From Allobosea thiooxidans (lineage in GTDB: Bacteria; Pseudomonadota; Alphaproteobacteria; Rhizobiales; Beijerinckiaceae): a stretch of 64,000 bases of DNA. Below are positions 47,193 through 56,465 of the stretch, piece after piece (the first letter of the stretch is position 1; every line of letters starts with the position of its first letter). The DNA is taken from contig NZ_FUYX01000001.1 in the NCBI RefSeq assembly GCF_900168195.1, positions 434,001 to 498,000 on the forward strand, given 5' to 3'. The translations under genes and the position numbers were made by a program. A model generated the notes under the pieces. The model saw only the letters and a program-made list of their open reading frames with translations. It was not told where the DNA came from and ran no database searches.

Positions 47193-48646
47193 CCCCGCTC
47201 CAGCACGGCAGGAAGGGCAGGAGCGCGCTGCACGCGGCGGCGATGTGGTTCAGGCGCGCCCGCGCGCCCGTCCAGCGCCTCGCGCGCCAGTTGCACAGTA
47301 CCGTCAGGCCGGCGCTGAAGCGCATCGGCCGGCCGCTGCAGATCGTCGCGCGCTACATGCCCAAGGGGCTCTATCCGCGCGCGCTCGTCATAGTCATCGC
47401 GCCCGTGGTGCTGCTGCAATCGGTCATCGCCTATGTCTTCATGGAACGCCACTGGCAGACGGTGACGCAGAGGCTCTCCTCGGCGGTCTCGGCCGACATC
47501 GCCATGCTAATCGACGTCTATGAGAGCTATCCGCAGGATGCCGACACCACGACGCTCTCGCGCATCGCCGCCGAGCGGCTCGGGATGGACCTCGATATCA
47601 TCCCCGATTCCGACCTGCCGGCACCGGGGCCGCGCCCCTTCTTCTCACTGCTCGACAACGCGCTCTCGACCGAGCTCAGCCAGCAGGTGGCCCGCCCCTT
47701 CTGGCTCGACACCGTCGGCCGCTCCAGCCTGATCGAGATCCGGATCAAGCTCGGCAAGGACGTGATGCGCATCCTGACGCGGCGCAACGCGGCCTATGCC
47801 TCCAACAGCCACATCTTCCTGCTCTGGATGATCGGCACCTCGCTGATCCTGCTCACCATCGCGGTGCTGTTCCTGCGCAACCAGATCCGCCCGATCCTCA
47901 AGCTCGCCGATGCGGCCGAGGCCTTCGGCAAGGGCCGCGACGCCGATTTCCGGCCGCGCGGCGCACGCGAGGTCCGCCGTGCCGGCAACGCCTTCATCGA
48001 GATGAAGCGGCGCGTCGAGCGCTCGATCGGCGAGCGCACGACGATGCTGAACGGTGTCAGCCACGACCTGCGCACCATTCTCACCCGGTTCAAGCTGTCG
48101 CTCGCCCTGATGGAGCGCACCTCCGAGATCGAGGCGCTCGAGAAGGACGTCGACGAGATGAGCCGCATGCTCGAGGACTATCTCGCCTTCGCCCGCGGCG
48201 ATGCCGGCGAGGTCGCCGTCGAGACCGACATCCGGGCCTTGCTCGAGGAGCTGAAATCGGACGCCGAGCGCCAGGGCCACCAGACCGGGCTGGAGGTCGT
48301 CGGCGACCCGCTCGTGGTCATCCGGCCCGACGCGTTCCGGCGCCTCCTGACCAATCTCGTCTCCAACGCCGCCCGCTATGGCGACCGCATCGCGATCCGC
48401 GCCACGCATGACGCGCGCTACCTCATCGTGATGATCGACGATGATGGGCCGGGCATCCCGCCGGACCAGCGCGAGGAGGTCTTCCGGCCCTTCTTCCGCC
48501 TCGACGAGGCACGCAACGTCGATGGCGGCGGCACGGGCCTCGGCCTCGCCATCGCCCGCGACATCGCCCGCGCCCATGGCGGCGACATCATCCTGGGCGA
48601 CTCGCCGCTCGGCGGCCTGCGGGCGACGGTGCGCCTGCCGGTCTGA
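47189..48646 (+). CDS. EnvZ-like sensor histidine kinase
   Basis: The 485-residue kinase starts at GTG. It has two membrane helices (near residues 68-90 and 208-230) around a periplasmic domain, a HAMP linker (LKLADAAEAFGKG), and the H-box GVSHDLRTILTRFKLSLAL with His292. EnvZ-type kinases usually have Pro where this one has Ile in HDLRTI. ATP motifs are complete: NLVSNAARYGD (N), DDDGPGIPP (G1), GGGTGLGLAIA (G2). It forms a pair with the preceding regulator, which resembles EnvZ/OmpR or FeuQ/FeuP. The stimulus is unknown. Confidence 0.94.
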   Translation: MTPLQHGRKGRSALHAAAMWFRRARAPVQRLARQLHSTVRPALKRIGRPLQIVARYMPKGLYPRALVIVIAPVVLLQSVIAYVFMERHWQTVTQRLSSAVSADIAMLIDVYESYPQDADTTTLSRIAAERLGMDLDIIPDSDLPAPGPRPFFSLLDNALSTELSQQVARPFWLDTVGRSSLIEIRIKLGKDVMRILTRRNAAYASNSHIFLLWMIGTSLILLTIAVLFLRNQIRPILKLADAAEAFGKGRDADFRPRGAREVRRAGNAFIEMKRRVERSIGERTTMLNGVSHDLRTILTRFKLSLALMERTSEIEALEKDVDEMSRMLEDYLAFARGDAGEVAVETDIRALLEELKSDAERQGHQTGLEVVGDPLVVIRPDAFRRLLTNLVSNAARYGDRIAIRATHDARYLIVMIDDDGPGIPPDQREEVFRPFFRLDEARNVDGGGTGLGLAIARDIARAHGGDIILGDSPLGGLRATVRLPV

Positions 48647-48656
48647 GCCTCGAGCC

Positions 48657-49556
48657 TCAGCCCGGCCCGATCGGCGCGAGCTGCGGCAGGCGAGCCACGG
48701 CATGGTCGATGAAGGCGCGCACGCGCGGAGCCGGCTGGCGCCCGCCCGGCAGCACGAGCTGAACCGGCAGCGGCGGCGGCTCGAATTCGGGAAGCAGGCG
48801 CAGCAGCGTCCCCGCCGCCAGATCGTCGGCCGCCTGATAGGACAGCACCCGCGCCAGCCCGCGCCCGGCACGCGCCGCGATCAGCACCGATTCGACCTCG
48901 TTGACGATCAGCCGCGGCGTGAGCACGACGCCGCTGCCGCGGCGCGGGCCGCCGAAGCGCCAATGCAATGTCTGGTTGGCCGCGACGCTGGCGATCGTCT
49001 CATGCGCCGCGATGTCGGCCGGGCGCTGCAGCGACGGGCAGCGCGCCAGATAGGACGGCGCCGCGACGAGGATGCGCCTGACCTCCCCGACCTTCCGCAT
49101 CAGCAGGCCCGAATGCGGCAGCGGCCCGATCCGCACGGCGAGCTGCAGATCCTCCTCGATCAGGTCGAGGTTCCGATCCGCCAGCACGAGCTCGACCCGG
49201 ACCTGCGGATAGCGATCGAGGAATTCGTTCACCAGCGGCGTGACGTGCCGCCGCCCGAAGGCGAGCGGCGCCGTGATCCGCAGCAAGCCGCTGACCGGCT
49301 CGGCCGCCGCGACGCCGAGCGCCGCCTCGTATTCGGCGAGCAGGCGCCGGGCCGTGGCGGCAAGCTCCCGGCCCGGTTCGTTCGGCGTCAGCCGCCGCGT
49401 CGTCCGCGCGATCAGCTGCGCCCCGACGCGCTCCTCCAGCGCCGCGAGCGCACGCGTCACCGCCGGGCGCGACTTGCGCAGCCGCCGTGCCGCACCGGCG
49501 AGGCTGCCGTCGTCGACGATCGCGACGAAGATCGCAAGCTCCTCGATCCGATCCAT
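48657..49556 (-). CDS. LysR family regulator
   Basis: This 299-residue LysR protein has the N-terminal HTH (ELAIFVAIVDDGSLAGAARR and SRPAVTRALAALEERVGAQL), followed by the two-lobed effector domain. It is divergent from a GST gene and a PNPOx-fold gene, the arrangement in which LysR proteins usually control their neighbours. A candidate TTG-N12-CAA site lies in the 98-base gap. Confidence 0.94.
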   Translation of the reverse strand: MDRIEELAIFVAIVDDGSLAGAARRLRKSRPAVTRALAALEERVGAQLIARTTRRLTPNEPGRELAATARRLLAEYEAALGVAAAEPVSGLLRITAPLAFGRRHVTPLVNEFLDRYPQVRVELVLADRNLDLIEEDLQLAVRIGPLPHSGLLMRKVGEVRRILVAAPSYLARCPSLQRPADIAAHETIASVAANQTLHWRFGGPRRGSGVVLTPRLIVNEVESVLIAARAGRGLARVLSYQAADDLAAGTLLRLLPEFEPPPLPVQLVLPGGRQPAPRVRAFIDHAVARLPQLAPIGPG

Positions 49557-49572
49557 CCCATCGTTCCGCGAA

Positions 49573-49590
49573 TTGGAATTCTGAGTTCAA
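49573..49590. promoter_or_regulatory. candidate LysR binding site
   Basis: TTGGAATTCTGAGTTCAA has TTG and CAA arms around a centre containing GAATTC. It lies mid-way between the divergent LysR and GST starts. This is only a symmetry-based suggestion. Confidence 0.3.
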
Positions 49591-49654
49591 CCGATAGCAG
49601 ATTTTGCCATCCGCCGAAACGATCATGATCCTGCCGACCAGCAGGAGCATCGCC

Positions 49655-50293
49655 ATGCCATCGTCAGAGATCGTCCTCCACGGCACCGTCCTCTCCGGCC
49701 ACGCCCACCGGGTCGAGCTGCTGCTGCTCGCGCTCGGCCTGCCTTATCGCTGCGAGCCGGCTCCGAAGGAGATCCGGCAGAGCGCGGCCTTCCGCAAACT
49801 CAACCCTCTCGGCCAGATTCCCGTGCTGCAGGACGGCGACCTCGTGCTCTCCGACAGCAACGCGATCATGGTCTATCTGGTCAGGCGCTATGCCCCGGAC
49901 AGCGCCTGGCTGCCGGGCGACCCCGTCGATGCCGCGCAGGTCCAGCGCTGGCTCTCCATCGCCGCGGGCGAGGTGATGCACGGCCCCTGCACCGCGCGGC
50001 TGGTCACGCAGTTCGGCCTCAACGACGACAAGGCCCGCGCCAAGCGCATCGCCGCCCAGCTTCTCGCCTTCATGGAGCAGCATCTGGCGGCGCACGACTA
50101 TCTCGCCGCCAGCCACCCGACCGTTGCCGATCTCGCCTGCTATTCCTACGTCGCCCATGCCCCCGAGGGCGGCATCTCGCTGCTGCCCTACCCGGCCGTG
50201 CGCGACTGGCTCGCCCGTATCGAGGCCCTGCCCTTCTTCAAGCCGATGCCGCCTTCACCCCTGCCCGACGAGCGCGACGACGATGCTGCCTGA
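49655..50293 (+). CDS. glutathione S-transferase family protein
   Basis: The 212-residue protein has the GST N-terminal thioredoxin fold (SGHAHRVELLLLALGLPYRC, KLNPLGQIPVLQDGDLVLSDSNAIMVYL with cis-Pro and the Ser of the glutathione site) and an all-helical C-domain. The ATG at 49655 follows AGGAG; upstream frame codons are shadow. It is followed, with 11 bases of overlap, by a PNPOx-fold gene, and controlled probably by the LysR protein. Confidence 0.93.
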   Translation: MPSSEIVLHGTVLSGHAHRVELLLLALGLPYRCEPAPKEIRQSAAFRKLNPLGQIPVLQDGDLVLSDSNAIMVYLVRRYAPDSAWLPGDPVDAAQVQRWLSIAAGEVMHGPCTARLVTQFGLNDDKARAKRIAAQLLAFMEQHLAAHDYLAASHPTVADLACYSYVAHAPEGGISLLPYPAVRDWLARIEALPFFKPMPPSPLPDERDDDAA

Positions 50294-51209
50294 CGGTCCC
50301 TTCCATGCTGGCGAGCGCGCCGCCCAGGCGCGGGCGGGCGTCTCCGCGCGCGGCGCCGGCATCCGCGACTTCATGCCGGACCAGCACCGCATCTTCTTCG
50401 GCCAGTTGCCCTGGCTCTTCGCCGGCGTGCTCGATCGCGACGGCTGGCCTCTGGCGACGACGCTCGCCGGCCCGCCCGGCTTCGTGACGAGCCCGGATCC
50501 GGCCAGCCTCTCGATCGCGGCCCTGCCGAGAGCCGACGACCCGGCCTTCGAAGGGTTTCAGCCGGGCGCCGAGGTCGGGCTGCTCGGGCTCGAATTCGAG
50601 ACGCGGCGCCGCAACCGCGCCAATGGGCGGATCGAAGCGGTGCGGCATGACGGCTTCAGCGTTGCCGTGGCCCAGAGCTTCGGCAATTGCGCCAAATACA
50701 TCCAGGCGCGCGGACGGCGCGCGGACGGCCGCGAGCGACCGGAGGCCCCGACGGAGCTTGCCGGCCTCGACCAGGCGGCGCGTACGCTCATCGCCGGCGC
50801 CGACACCCTGTTCATCGCCAGCAGCGCGCAGCCTGGAACGGCCGCCGGAGGCAGCGATATCTCGCATCGCGGCGGCCGGCCAGGTTTCGTCCATATCGAC
50901 CGCGACACGCTGACCATCCCGGATTTCGTCGGCAACAACTATTTCAACACGCTGGGGAATCTGGTGCTGGAACCGCGCGCGGCACTACTATTCGTCGATT
51001 TCGACACGGGTACGCAGCTGCAGTTGCAGGGGCGGGCCGAGATCGTCTGGGACGGGCCTGAGCTTGCCGGGCTCGCCGGGTCGCAGCGCCTCTGGCGTTT
51101 CCACGTCACCCGCGGCTGGCGGCGCGCCCACGCCCTGCCGCTGCGCTGGACGGCGCCCGAATTCGCGCCGACGACCTTGCAGACCGGCCTGTGGATGGCG
51201 GCAGCCTGA
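50283..51209 (+). CDS. pyridoxamine 5'-phosphate oxidase-fold protein
   Basis: The 308-residue protein contains a C-terminal FMN-binding split barrel (GRPGFVHIDRDTLTIPDFVG, then NYFNTLGNLVLEPRAALLFVDF), preceded by a related N-terminal half (HRIFFGQLPWLFAGVLDRDGW), as in HugZ-like or PPOX-class proteins. It overlaps the GST gene. The substrate is unknown; GST plus PNPOx suggests xenobiotic or peroxide handling but cannot be shown. Confidence 0.9.
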   Translation: MLPDGPFHAGERAAQARAGVSARGAGIRDFMPDQHRIFFGQLPWLFAGVLDRDGWPLATTLAGPPGFVTSPDPASLSIAALPRADDPAFEGFQPGAEVGLLGLEFETRRRNRANGRIEAVRHDGFSVAVAQSFGNCAKYIQARGRRADGRERPEAPTELAGLDQAARTLIAGADTLFIASSAQPGTAAGGSDISHRGGRPGFVHIDRDTLTIPDFVGNNYFNTLGNLVLEPRAALLFVDFDTGTQLQLQGRAEIVWDGPELAGLAGSQRLWRFHVTRGWRRAHALPLRWTAPEFAPTTLQTGLWMAAA

Positions 51210-51262
51210 TCATCCCGGGTTTCGCGCCGGCAGCGAGCGGGTCCCATGGTCACGGCGCCGAC

Positions 51263-51332
51263 CATCCACGTCTTCACCTCATCGATCGCATGCGGTATTC
51301 AAGACGTGGATGCTCGCCACAGGGGCGAGCAT
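51263..51332. repeat. tandem hairpin element
   Basis: CATCCACGTCTT (51263-51274) and AAGACGTGGATG (51301-51312) are exact inverse copies. Overlapping this, ATGCTCGCC (51310-51318) pairs with GGCGAGCAT (51324-51332). The element fills most of the gap between two convergent genes and resembles the other dispersed palindromes, though no second copy is in the window. Confidence 0.65.
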
Positions 51333-51429
51333 GACGCTGGCTGGATAATGCTCGCGTTCAGGGCTTCCGGGCTCGGGGCCGCGGCCTGCCCCGGAATGAC
51401 GCGCAATGCCGTGCAGAAAGCGGCGCCGC

Positions 51430-51801
51430 CTAATAGAGCCTGCCGCCATCCGGCACGGTGTGGCCCGGCCCGATCAGCACGACCTCGCCCTCGGCATCGG
51501 GAATGCCGAGCGTCAGCACCTCGGACATGAACTTGCCGATCTGGCGCGGTGGGAAATTGACCACCGCGAGCACCTGCCGGCCCGGAAGATCCTCGGGCCG
51601 GTAGTGCCTGGTGATCTGCGCCGAGGACTTCTTGCGACCGATCGTGCCGCCGAAGTCGATGACGAGCTTGATCGACGGCTTGCGGGCCTCGGGATAGGGC
51701 TCGGCCTCGACGATCGTGCCGACGCGGATGTCGACCTTGAGGAAATCGTCGAAGCCGATCGGTGCGGAGGGTTCAGCCGAGGCGCTCAAAATTCTTCCCA
51801 T
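51430..51801 (-). CDS. csaA: CsaA-like tRNA-binding-domain protein
   Basis: The 123-residue protein is a single EMAPII/tRNA-binding OB fold: [20 protein letters not shown] near residue 17, [20 protein letters not shown], and [20 protein letters not shown]. This is the CsaA pattern, a chaperone-like protein in Bacillus that also binds tRNA. Its ATG lies inside the end of the chemoreceptor gene; the genes overlap by 16 bases, suggesting coupled translation. Confidence 0.92.
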   Translation of the reverse strand: MGRILSASAEPSAPIGFDDFLKVDIRVGTIVEAEPYPEARKPSIKLVIDFGGTIGRKKSSAQITRHYRPEDLPGRQVLAVVNFPPRQIGKFMSEVLTLGIPDAEGEVVLIGPGHTVPDGGRLY

Positions 51802-53774
51802 CCCTTGTCGCGAACCTCGGCATCCTGCCTGGATGCCGTCACGGCGCTGCCATTGGCCTTGCTGGCGCGGGGCGCGGCTGCACGGGGTGGCGCAACCGGC
51901 GCCGGCGCGATCGCCGCCTGCATCGTCCGCGCCATCGCCTTGAGCCCGGCGACATCGCTGCCGAGCTGGAAGCGCGCGACCAGCGCAGAGAGGCGATCGG
52001 CCTCCTGCGACAGCGAATGGGCGGCCGCGGTCGACTGCTCGGCCATGGCGGCGTTCTGCTGCGTCGCCTGGTCCATCTCGCCGACGGCGGAATTGACCTC
52101 CTGCAGGCCCGAAGCCTGCTCCTGCGCCGCTCCGGCGATCTCGGCGACGAGGCCGGTGACGCGGGTGATTTCTGTCGCCATGCGCTGCAGCGCCCCACCC
52201 GTCTGGCCGACGAGGGTCACGCCCTTCTCGACCTCGATGGTCGAGGCGTCGATCAGCGTCTTGATCTCCTTGGCGGCGGAGGCCGAGCGCTGCGCCAGCG
52301 CCCGCACCTCGGAGGCAACGACCGCGAAGCCCTTGCCGGCATCGCCGGCGCGGGCCGCCTCGACCGAGGCGTTGAGCGCGAGCAGGTTGGTCTGGAAGGC
52401 GATCTCGTCGATCACGCCGACGATCTGCGAGATCTCCTGCGCCGACTTCTCGATGCCCCCCATCGCCGAGACCGCATCGCGCACGATGCTGGTGGACTGC
52501 TCCGCCTCGCCCTTGACCTGCTCCGTCGCCTGGTTGGCGAGGCGCGCGCTCTCGGCGGTCTGGCGCACGGTGGCGGTGAGCTGGTCGAGCGCGGTCGCGG
52601 TCTCCTCGACCGAGGAGGCCTGCTGCTCGGTGCGGCTGGCGAGATCGTCGGCCGCCTGGCTGATCTCGGTGGAGCCGGCCTTCATGCTTTCGGTATTGGT
52701 CGCGATCTGGCGCATCGCATCCTGCAGCTTGGCGATGGCGCCGTTGAAATCGTCGCGAAGCTTGACGTATTCGGCGGTGAAGGCGGCCTCGATCCGGTAG
52801 GTCAGATCACCGTCGGAAAGCCGCTCCAGACCGGTGGCGAGGGCCTGGACCACGCCAGCCTGGACGCGCGCATGCTCGGCGCGCTCCGCCTCGTTGCGGC
52901 GGCGCTCGCCATCCGCCGCGTTGCGGTGCCCGACCGCCTCTTCCTCGACGCGCAGCTTGTCGGCCTCCATCGCTTCCTTGGCGAGGGCGGCATCGCGGAA
53001 GACGACGAGGGCGCGCGCCATCGAGCCGACCTCGTCGGAGCGCTCCTGATGCGGGATGGCGGTATCGAGATGCCCCGAGGCAAGGCCGTCCATCGAATCC
53101 TGCAGCTCGTGCAGCATGCGCGAAGCGCGGCGGCCGAGGATGATAACGAGGCCGAGCATCAGGAGGCCGAGCGGCACCAGCACCTTGGCGACGCCGGACA
53201 GCATGCCCGAGAAGGCGGCGTCGACATCGTTGACGTGCAGGCCGGAGCCGACCAGCCACTGCCACTTCGGAATGCCGACGACATAGGCGATCTTGAGGGA
53301 GGGCTGCTGGTCGCCGGCCTTGAGCCAGCCATAGTCGAGGAAGCCCTCGCCCTTCTGCTTGACCAGCGCGATCATCTCCTGGACGAAGAACTTGCCGTCC
53401 GCATCCTTGAGCGGCTTCATGTCCGTCGACTGGATCTGCTTGTTGGCGTGCAGGACGCTGATGCCGTCGAAATTGACGAGGAAGTAGTAGTTGCCGTCGT
53501 CGAAGCGGGCCGCGCCGATGGCATCCATCGCCATCTTCTTCGCGTCCTCCTCCTTGAGCTCGCCGGATTCGACCCGCGCGACATAGCTCTTGACCGTCGT
53601 CGCAGCGGCCTCGACCAGGTTCTTCATTTCGTCGCGCTTGAGCCCGAGCATCTCGTTGCGGGCGGCATTCAGGGAATAGCCGACCGCGCCGACGGCGATC
53701 AGAACGGCAAGAGCCGCGATCAGGGCGAAGGAGCGGCTGATCGACAGGGTCGCAAGCTTCTTGGTCAACGACAT
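51786..53774 (-). CDS. methyl-accepting chemotaxis protein with a single Cache domain
   Basis: A 662-residue chemoreceptor. Helix 1 lies near residues 15-32. The periplasmic sCache domain contains [20 protein letters not shown] and [12 protein letters not shown], then helix 2 ([19 protein letters not shown]) and a HAMP segment. The signalling hairpin has [19 protein letters not shown]. The C-terminus ends with GWEEF, close to the CheR/CheB-tethering pentapeptide. sCache domains bind small carboxylates. It lies upstream of csaA with 16-base overlap. Confidence 0.94.
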   Translation of the reverse strand: MSLTKKLATLSISRSFALIAALAVLIAVGAVGYSLNAARNEMLGLKRDEMKNLVEAAATTVKSYVARVESGELKEEDAKKMAMDAIGAARFDDGNYYFLVNFDGISVLHANKQIQSTDMKPLKDADGKFFVQEMIALVKQKGEGFLDYGWLKAGDQQPSLKIAYVVGIPKWQWLVGSGLHVNDVDAAFSGMLSGVAKVLVPLGLLMLGLVIILGRRASRMLHELQDSMDGLASGHLDTAIPHQERSDEVGSMARALVVFRDAALAKEAMEADKLRVEEEAVGHRNAADGERRRNEAERAEHARVQAGVVQALATGLERLSDGDLTYRIEAAFTAEYVKLRDDFNGAIAKLQDAMRQIATNTESMKAGSTEISQAADDLASRTEQQASSVEETATALDQLTATVRQTAESARLANQATEQVKGEAEQSTSIVRDAVSAMGGIEKSAQEISQIVGVIDEIAFQTNLLALNASVEAARAGDAGKGFAVVASEVRALAQRSASAAKEIKTLIDASTIEVEKGVTLVGQTGGALQRMATEITRVTGLVAEIAGAAQEQASGLQEVNSAVGEMDQATQQNAAMAEQSTAAAHSLSQEADRLSALVARFQLGSDVAGLKAMARTMQAAIAPAPVAPPRAAAPRASKANGSAVTASRQDAEVRDKGWEEF

Positions 53775-53892
53775 ACGCGTGTCCTGCGCGAGTGAGGATC
53801 GCCCTCACTCGCGCAAATTGACTAAAGCGCGCTTAACATTGACGCATTTCGGCCACATTGTGCCGAACCGGCGGAAAAATCGCCGCCGGCAC

Positions 53893-54639
53893 TCAGATCG
53901 CCGGCGCGTAGTCCTCGTTATCTTCGCCCCGGTCGGAGGCGCGTTCGCGACGGCGCGCTCTCAGCGGCCGGCCGGAGCAGATCGCCCGCGCGAGCCCGCG
54001 CAACGGCGATGTCAGCCGGTGGAAATCCTCGATCCGGGCCATCACGCAGCCGGCAGTCTTCAGCTCCCGGTCGAGCCGCGCCATCGTCTTCGACAGCTCC
54101 GGCTCGTCGTCGTGCAGCCAGGTTTCGGACACCCGCGCCATCAGCAGCACCGCGCCCTGGACCCGCAAATGGCCGAGCGAATCCTCGGTCGGGATGCCGA
54201 CGGAGGCCAGCATGTAGCGCCAGGAATTGACGGCGCCGCGATTGAGCGCCGTCAGCGCCAGCGGGTCGCGCCGGATCACCGGCGCGATCTTGCGCAGGGC
54301 GCTCTTGTAGGGCGCCATCGTGTCGAGCCGCCGCATGACGAGGTCGAACATGCGCTCCTTGACGGGCTCGCCCATCAGATCGTCGGCGCCGCCGGCCAGC
54401 ACCGCGTCGTCGACGATCCGCGTCAGCCCGCCCAGCATGGCGAGCTTGGAGGGAAAGAGGCCGCGCAGCTGCGTCAGGGTCAGCCCCGCTTCCGTCGCGA
54501 TGTCCGGCAGCTCGATCTGGTCCCAGGGCCGCTCCGCGGCGAGCTTCATCAGCGCATCGACGGCGCGCTTGCGCAGATCGGCCGGCTTGGCGGCGGGCTC
54601 TGCGCCCGCCTGCGGGGTGGAAACGGGTTTGCGGGCCAT
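53893..54639 (-). CDS. TetR/AcrR-like regulator
   Basis: The 248-residue protein has a TetR-like N-terminal domain: RKRAVDALMKLAAERPWDQI, the HTH EAGLTLTQLRGLFPSKLAML, then a helical ligand domain. The C-terminus has an Arg-rich, disordered tail (ARRRERASDRGEDNEDY). The helical part also resembles COQ9-type proteins, whose fold is TetR-like. It precedes nothing on this strand, and the proC gene lies 66 bases upstream of it, possibly in one unit. Confidence 0.82.
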   Translation of the reverse strand: MARKPVSTPQAGAEPAAKPADLRKRAVDALMKLAAERPWDQIELPDIATEAGLTLTQLRGLFPSKLAMLGGLTRIVDDAVLAGGADDLMGEPVKERMFDLVMRRLDTMAPYKSALRKIAPVIRRDPLALTALNRGAVNSWRYMLASVGIPTEDSLGHLRVQGAVLLMARVSETWLHDDEPELSKTMARLDRELKTAGCVMARIEDFHRLTSPLRGLARAICSGRPLRARRRERASDRGEDNEDYAPAI

Positions 54640-54705
54640 GGGGCAGCTCCTCTCGCTTCGCGACGAGAGCAGGTTAGGCCGCCATGATGGCGGGTGGAAG
54701 GCCGT

Positions 54706-55527
54706 TCAGCCGGAAAGCTCGCCGGCGCGACGTTTCGCAGCAGCGACGGCCTTGACCATCAGCGGCTTCAGGCCGTCTTCCGCCATCAGGACTTCGAGCG
54801 CCGCCGCCGTGGTGCCGCCGGGCGAGGTCACGTTCTGGCGCAGCGTTCCGGGCGGCAGCGGCGACTGGAACAGCAGTTCGCCGGCCCCCTCCACCGTCGC
54901 CCGTGCCAGCCGCTCCGCGACATCGGCGGGCAGGCCCGCCGCGGCACCGGCGGCGGCAAGGCACTCGACCAGATGGAAGACATAGGCCGGCCCCGAGCCG
55001 GAGACCGCCGTGACGGCATCGATCAGCCCCTCATCGTCAAGCCACTCGACCCTGCCGATGCTGCCGAGCAGCGCGTCGGCCGTGGCGCGCTGCGCCGCGC
55101 TCACGCCCTTGCCCGGCGCCGCGGCGGTCACGCCGCGCTGCACCGAGGCCGGCAGATTCGGCATCGCCCGGATGATCGCGCCGGCATTGGGCAGGCGCGC
55201 GGCGAGATCGCCCAGCGTCTTGCCGGCGAGAATCGAGATCAGCAGCGTGCGGGGGTGGATGAAGGCCTGCACCGCCGGCGCGGCCGTGTCCAGCATCTGC
55301 GGCTTTGTCGCCAGCACGACGACGTCGGCGGCGGGAATCTCCTTGGCGGAAGGGTTGAGCCGCATGCCCTTTTGGTTGGCGAGCTCGACCATCTCGTCCG
55401 ACAGCTTGGGGTCGATCAGGCTGACGCCCTTCGGGTCGATGCCAATGCGCAGCCAGCCCTCCAGCATCGCCCCGCCCATCTTGCCGGCGCCGATCAGGAC
55501 GAGCGATTGAGGAAGGGAGTCGGACAT
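54706..55527 (-). CDS. proC: pyrroline-5-carboxylate reductase
   Basis: ProC (273 aa) makes proline from pyrroline-5-carboxylate with NAD(P)H. The Rossmann motif LVLIGAGKMGGAMLEGWL starts near residue 7, and the C-terminal signature VTAVSGSGPAYVFHLVE with VTSPGGTTAAALE is complete. The ATG at 55527 was chosen; two upstream ATG codons exist (55560 and 55539). It is downstream of a YbjN-domain gene, an order common in alphaproteobacteria. Confidence 0.96.
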   Translation of the reverse strand: MSDSLPQSLVLIGAGKMGGAMLEGWLRIGIDPKGVSLIDPKLSDEMVELANQKGMRLNPSAKEIPAADVVVLATKPQMLDTAAPAVQAFIHPRTLLISILAGKTLGDLAARLPNAGAIIRAMPNLPASVQRGVTAAAPGKGVSAAQRATADALLGSIGRVEWLDDEGLIDAVTAVSGSGPAYVFHLVECLAAAGAAAGLPADVAERLARATVEGAGELLFQSPLPPGTLRQNVTSPGGTTAAALEVLMAEDGLKPLMVKAVAAAKRRAGELSG

Positions 55528-55643
55528 GGCGGTTCTCATCGCTTGGGAACGGAGCGTCATGCCCGGTTTGCGCCAGGCATCTCAGGACCAGAGCCTGCAA
55601 GGGACGGCCGGGTCAAGCCCGGCCGTGGCGGCGGTGTGACGCC

Positions 55644-56150
55644 TCAGGCCTCCCCTGCGGTCTCCAGGATCGCGCCCTCCATTCCCTCTTTCGCCGTCTT
55701 GCCGGCCCAGACGACGAACTGGAAGGCCTGATAGTAGCGCTCGCAGGCCTCGACGGCGCTCTTCACCAGCGCCGCCGCCTGCTCCTCCGTCGGCTCCGCC
55801 CCGCCCGAGAGCAGGAGCGCGTGTCGGTACATCACCACGCCTTCGCTGCTCCACAGATCGAAATGGCCGAGCCAGAGCTGCTCGTTGACCAGACCGACGA
55901 GCTGCAGCACCTCGCTGCGCCGCCGCTCGGGCACCTTGAGATCGAAGGCGCAGGCGATGTGCAGCGCCTCGACCTCGGTGAGCCAGGTGATCGCGATGTG
56001 ATATTCCGACCAGCCGCCCGTCACGGAGACCGACAGCTCGTCTTCGCTGTCGCGGTCGAAGGTCCAGTCATTGAGGGCGGCGAGGCGCTCGAACAGGTCT
56101 AGGGGGTTGGAAGGCCGATCCAGCTCGGCATCCAAATCGAGGTCCATCAT
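55644..56150 (-). CDS. YbjN domain protein
   Basis: The 168-residue protein has the YbjN fold pattern: DLFERLAALNDWTFDRDSED, then ELSVSVTGGWSEYHIAITWL, CAFDLKVPERRRSEVLQLVG and NEQLWLGHFDLWSSEGVVMY. YbjN proteins resemble type III secretion chaperones and have unclear regulatory roles. Two consecutive ATG codons (56150 and 56147) start it. It is followed by proC. Confidence 0.92.
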   Translation of the reverse strand: MMDLDLDAELDRPSNPLDLFERLAALNDWTFDRDSEDELSVSVTGGWSEYHIAITWLTEVEALHIACAFDLKVPERRRSEVLQLVGLVNEQLWLGHFDLWSSEGVVMYRHALLLSGGAEPTEEQAAALVKSAVEACERYYQAFQFVVWAGKTAKEGMEGAILETAGEA

Positions 56151-56465
56151 GCCCAAGGGTCCACCTTCCGGGGCGGGCGCCCCGGCGCGTTCGAGAAGAG
56201 GAACACGGCGACTGGAAAGCCGAAGGAACGCAACCCACCTCCGGAACGACCTCGGGAGAGGCTCGTTCCCGTCCGCCGGGGGCACGGAATCCCCGACGAA
56301 TCAATTCTTTCCACCGACGATAGCGCAGGCGCTGTGACGCTCCCAACACAGCGCGAAGCTCCGCGGATTCGCCCGGTGGGCTCAATCCCTCCCGGGGGCT
56401 GTCCACAGCACATGGCTGTGGACATGACGCGGCGGCATGGGCGCCATCGCGTCAGGTCAGGGCGG
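56151..56465. other. intergenic region between ubiK and the YbjN gene
   Basis: In this 315-base gap I see one perfect hairpin (56401-56423) and no convincing gene. Short frames in it have no ribosome sites. It presumably contains the promoter of the YbjN-proC unit. Confidence 0.55.
56401..56423. repeat. 9-bp hairpin containing TGTCCACAG
   Basis: GTCCACAGC (56401-56409) and GCTGTGGAC (56415-56423) are exact inverse copies with a 5-base loop. The arms resemble a poor DnaA box (TTATCCACA) but do not match it. It may be a terminator for ubiK (minus strand), though T residues are lacking. Confidence 0.5.

Noticed and set aside
56401-56423. A DnaA box or replication origin
   Set aside because: A single imperfect site, no cluster of boxes, no AT-rich unwinding region and no dnaA or parAB nearby.
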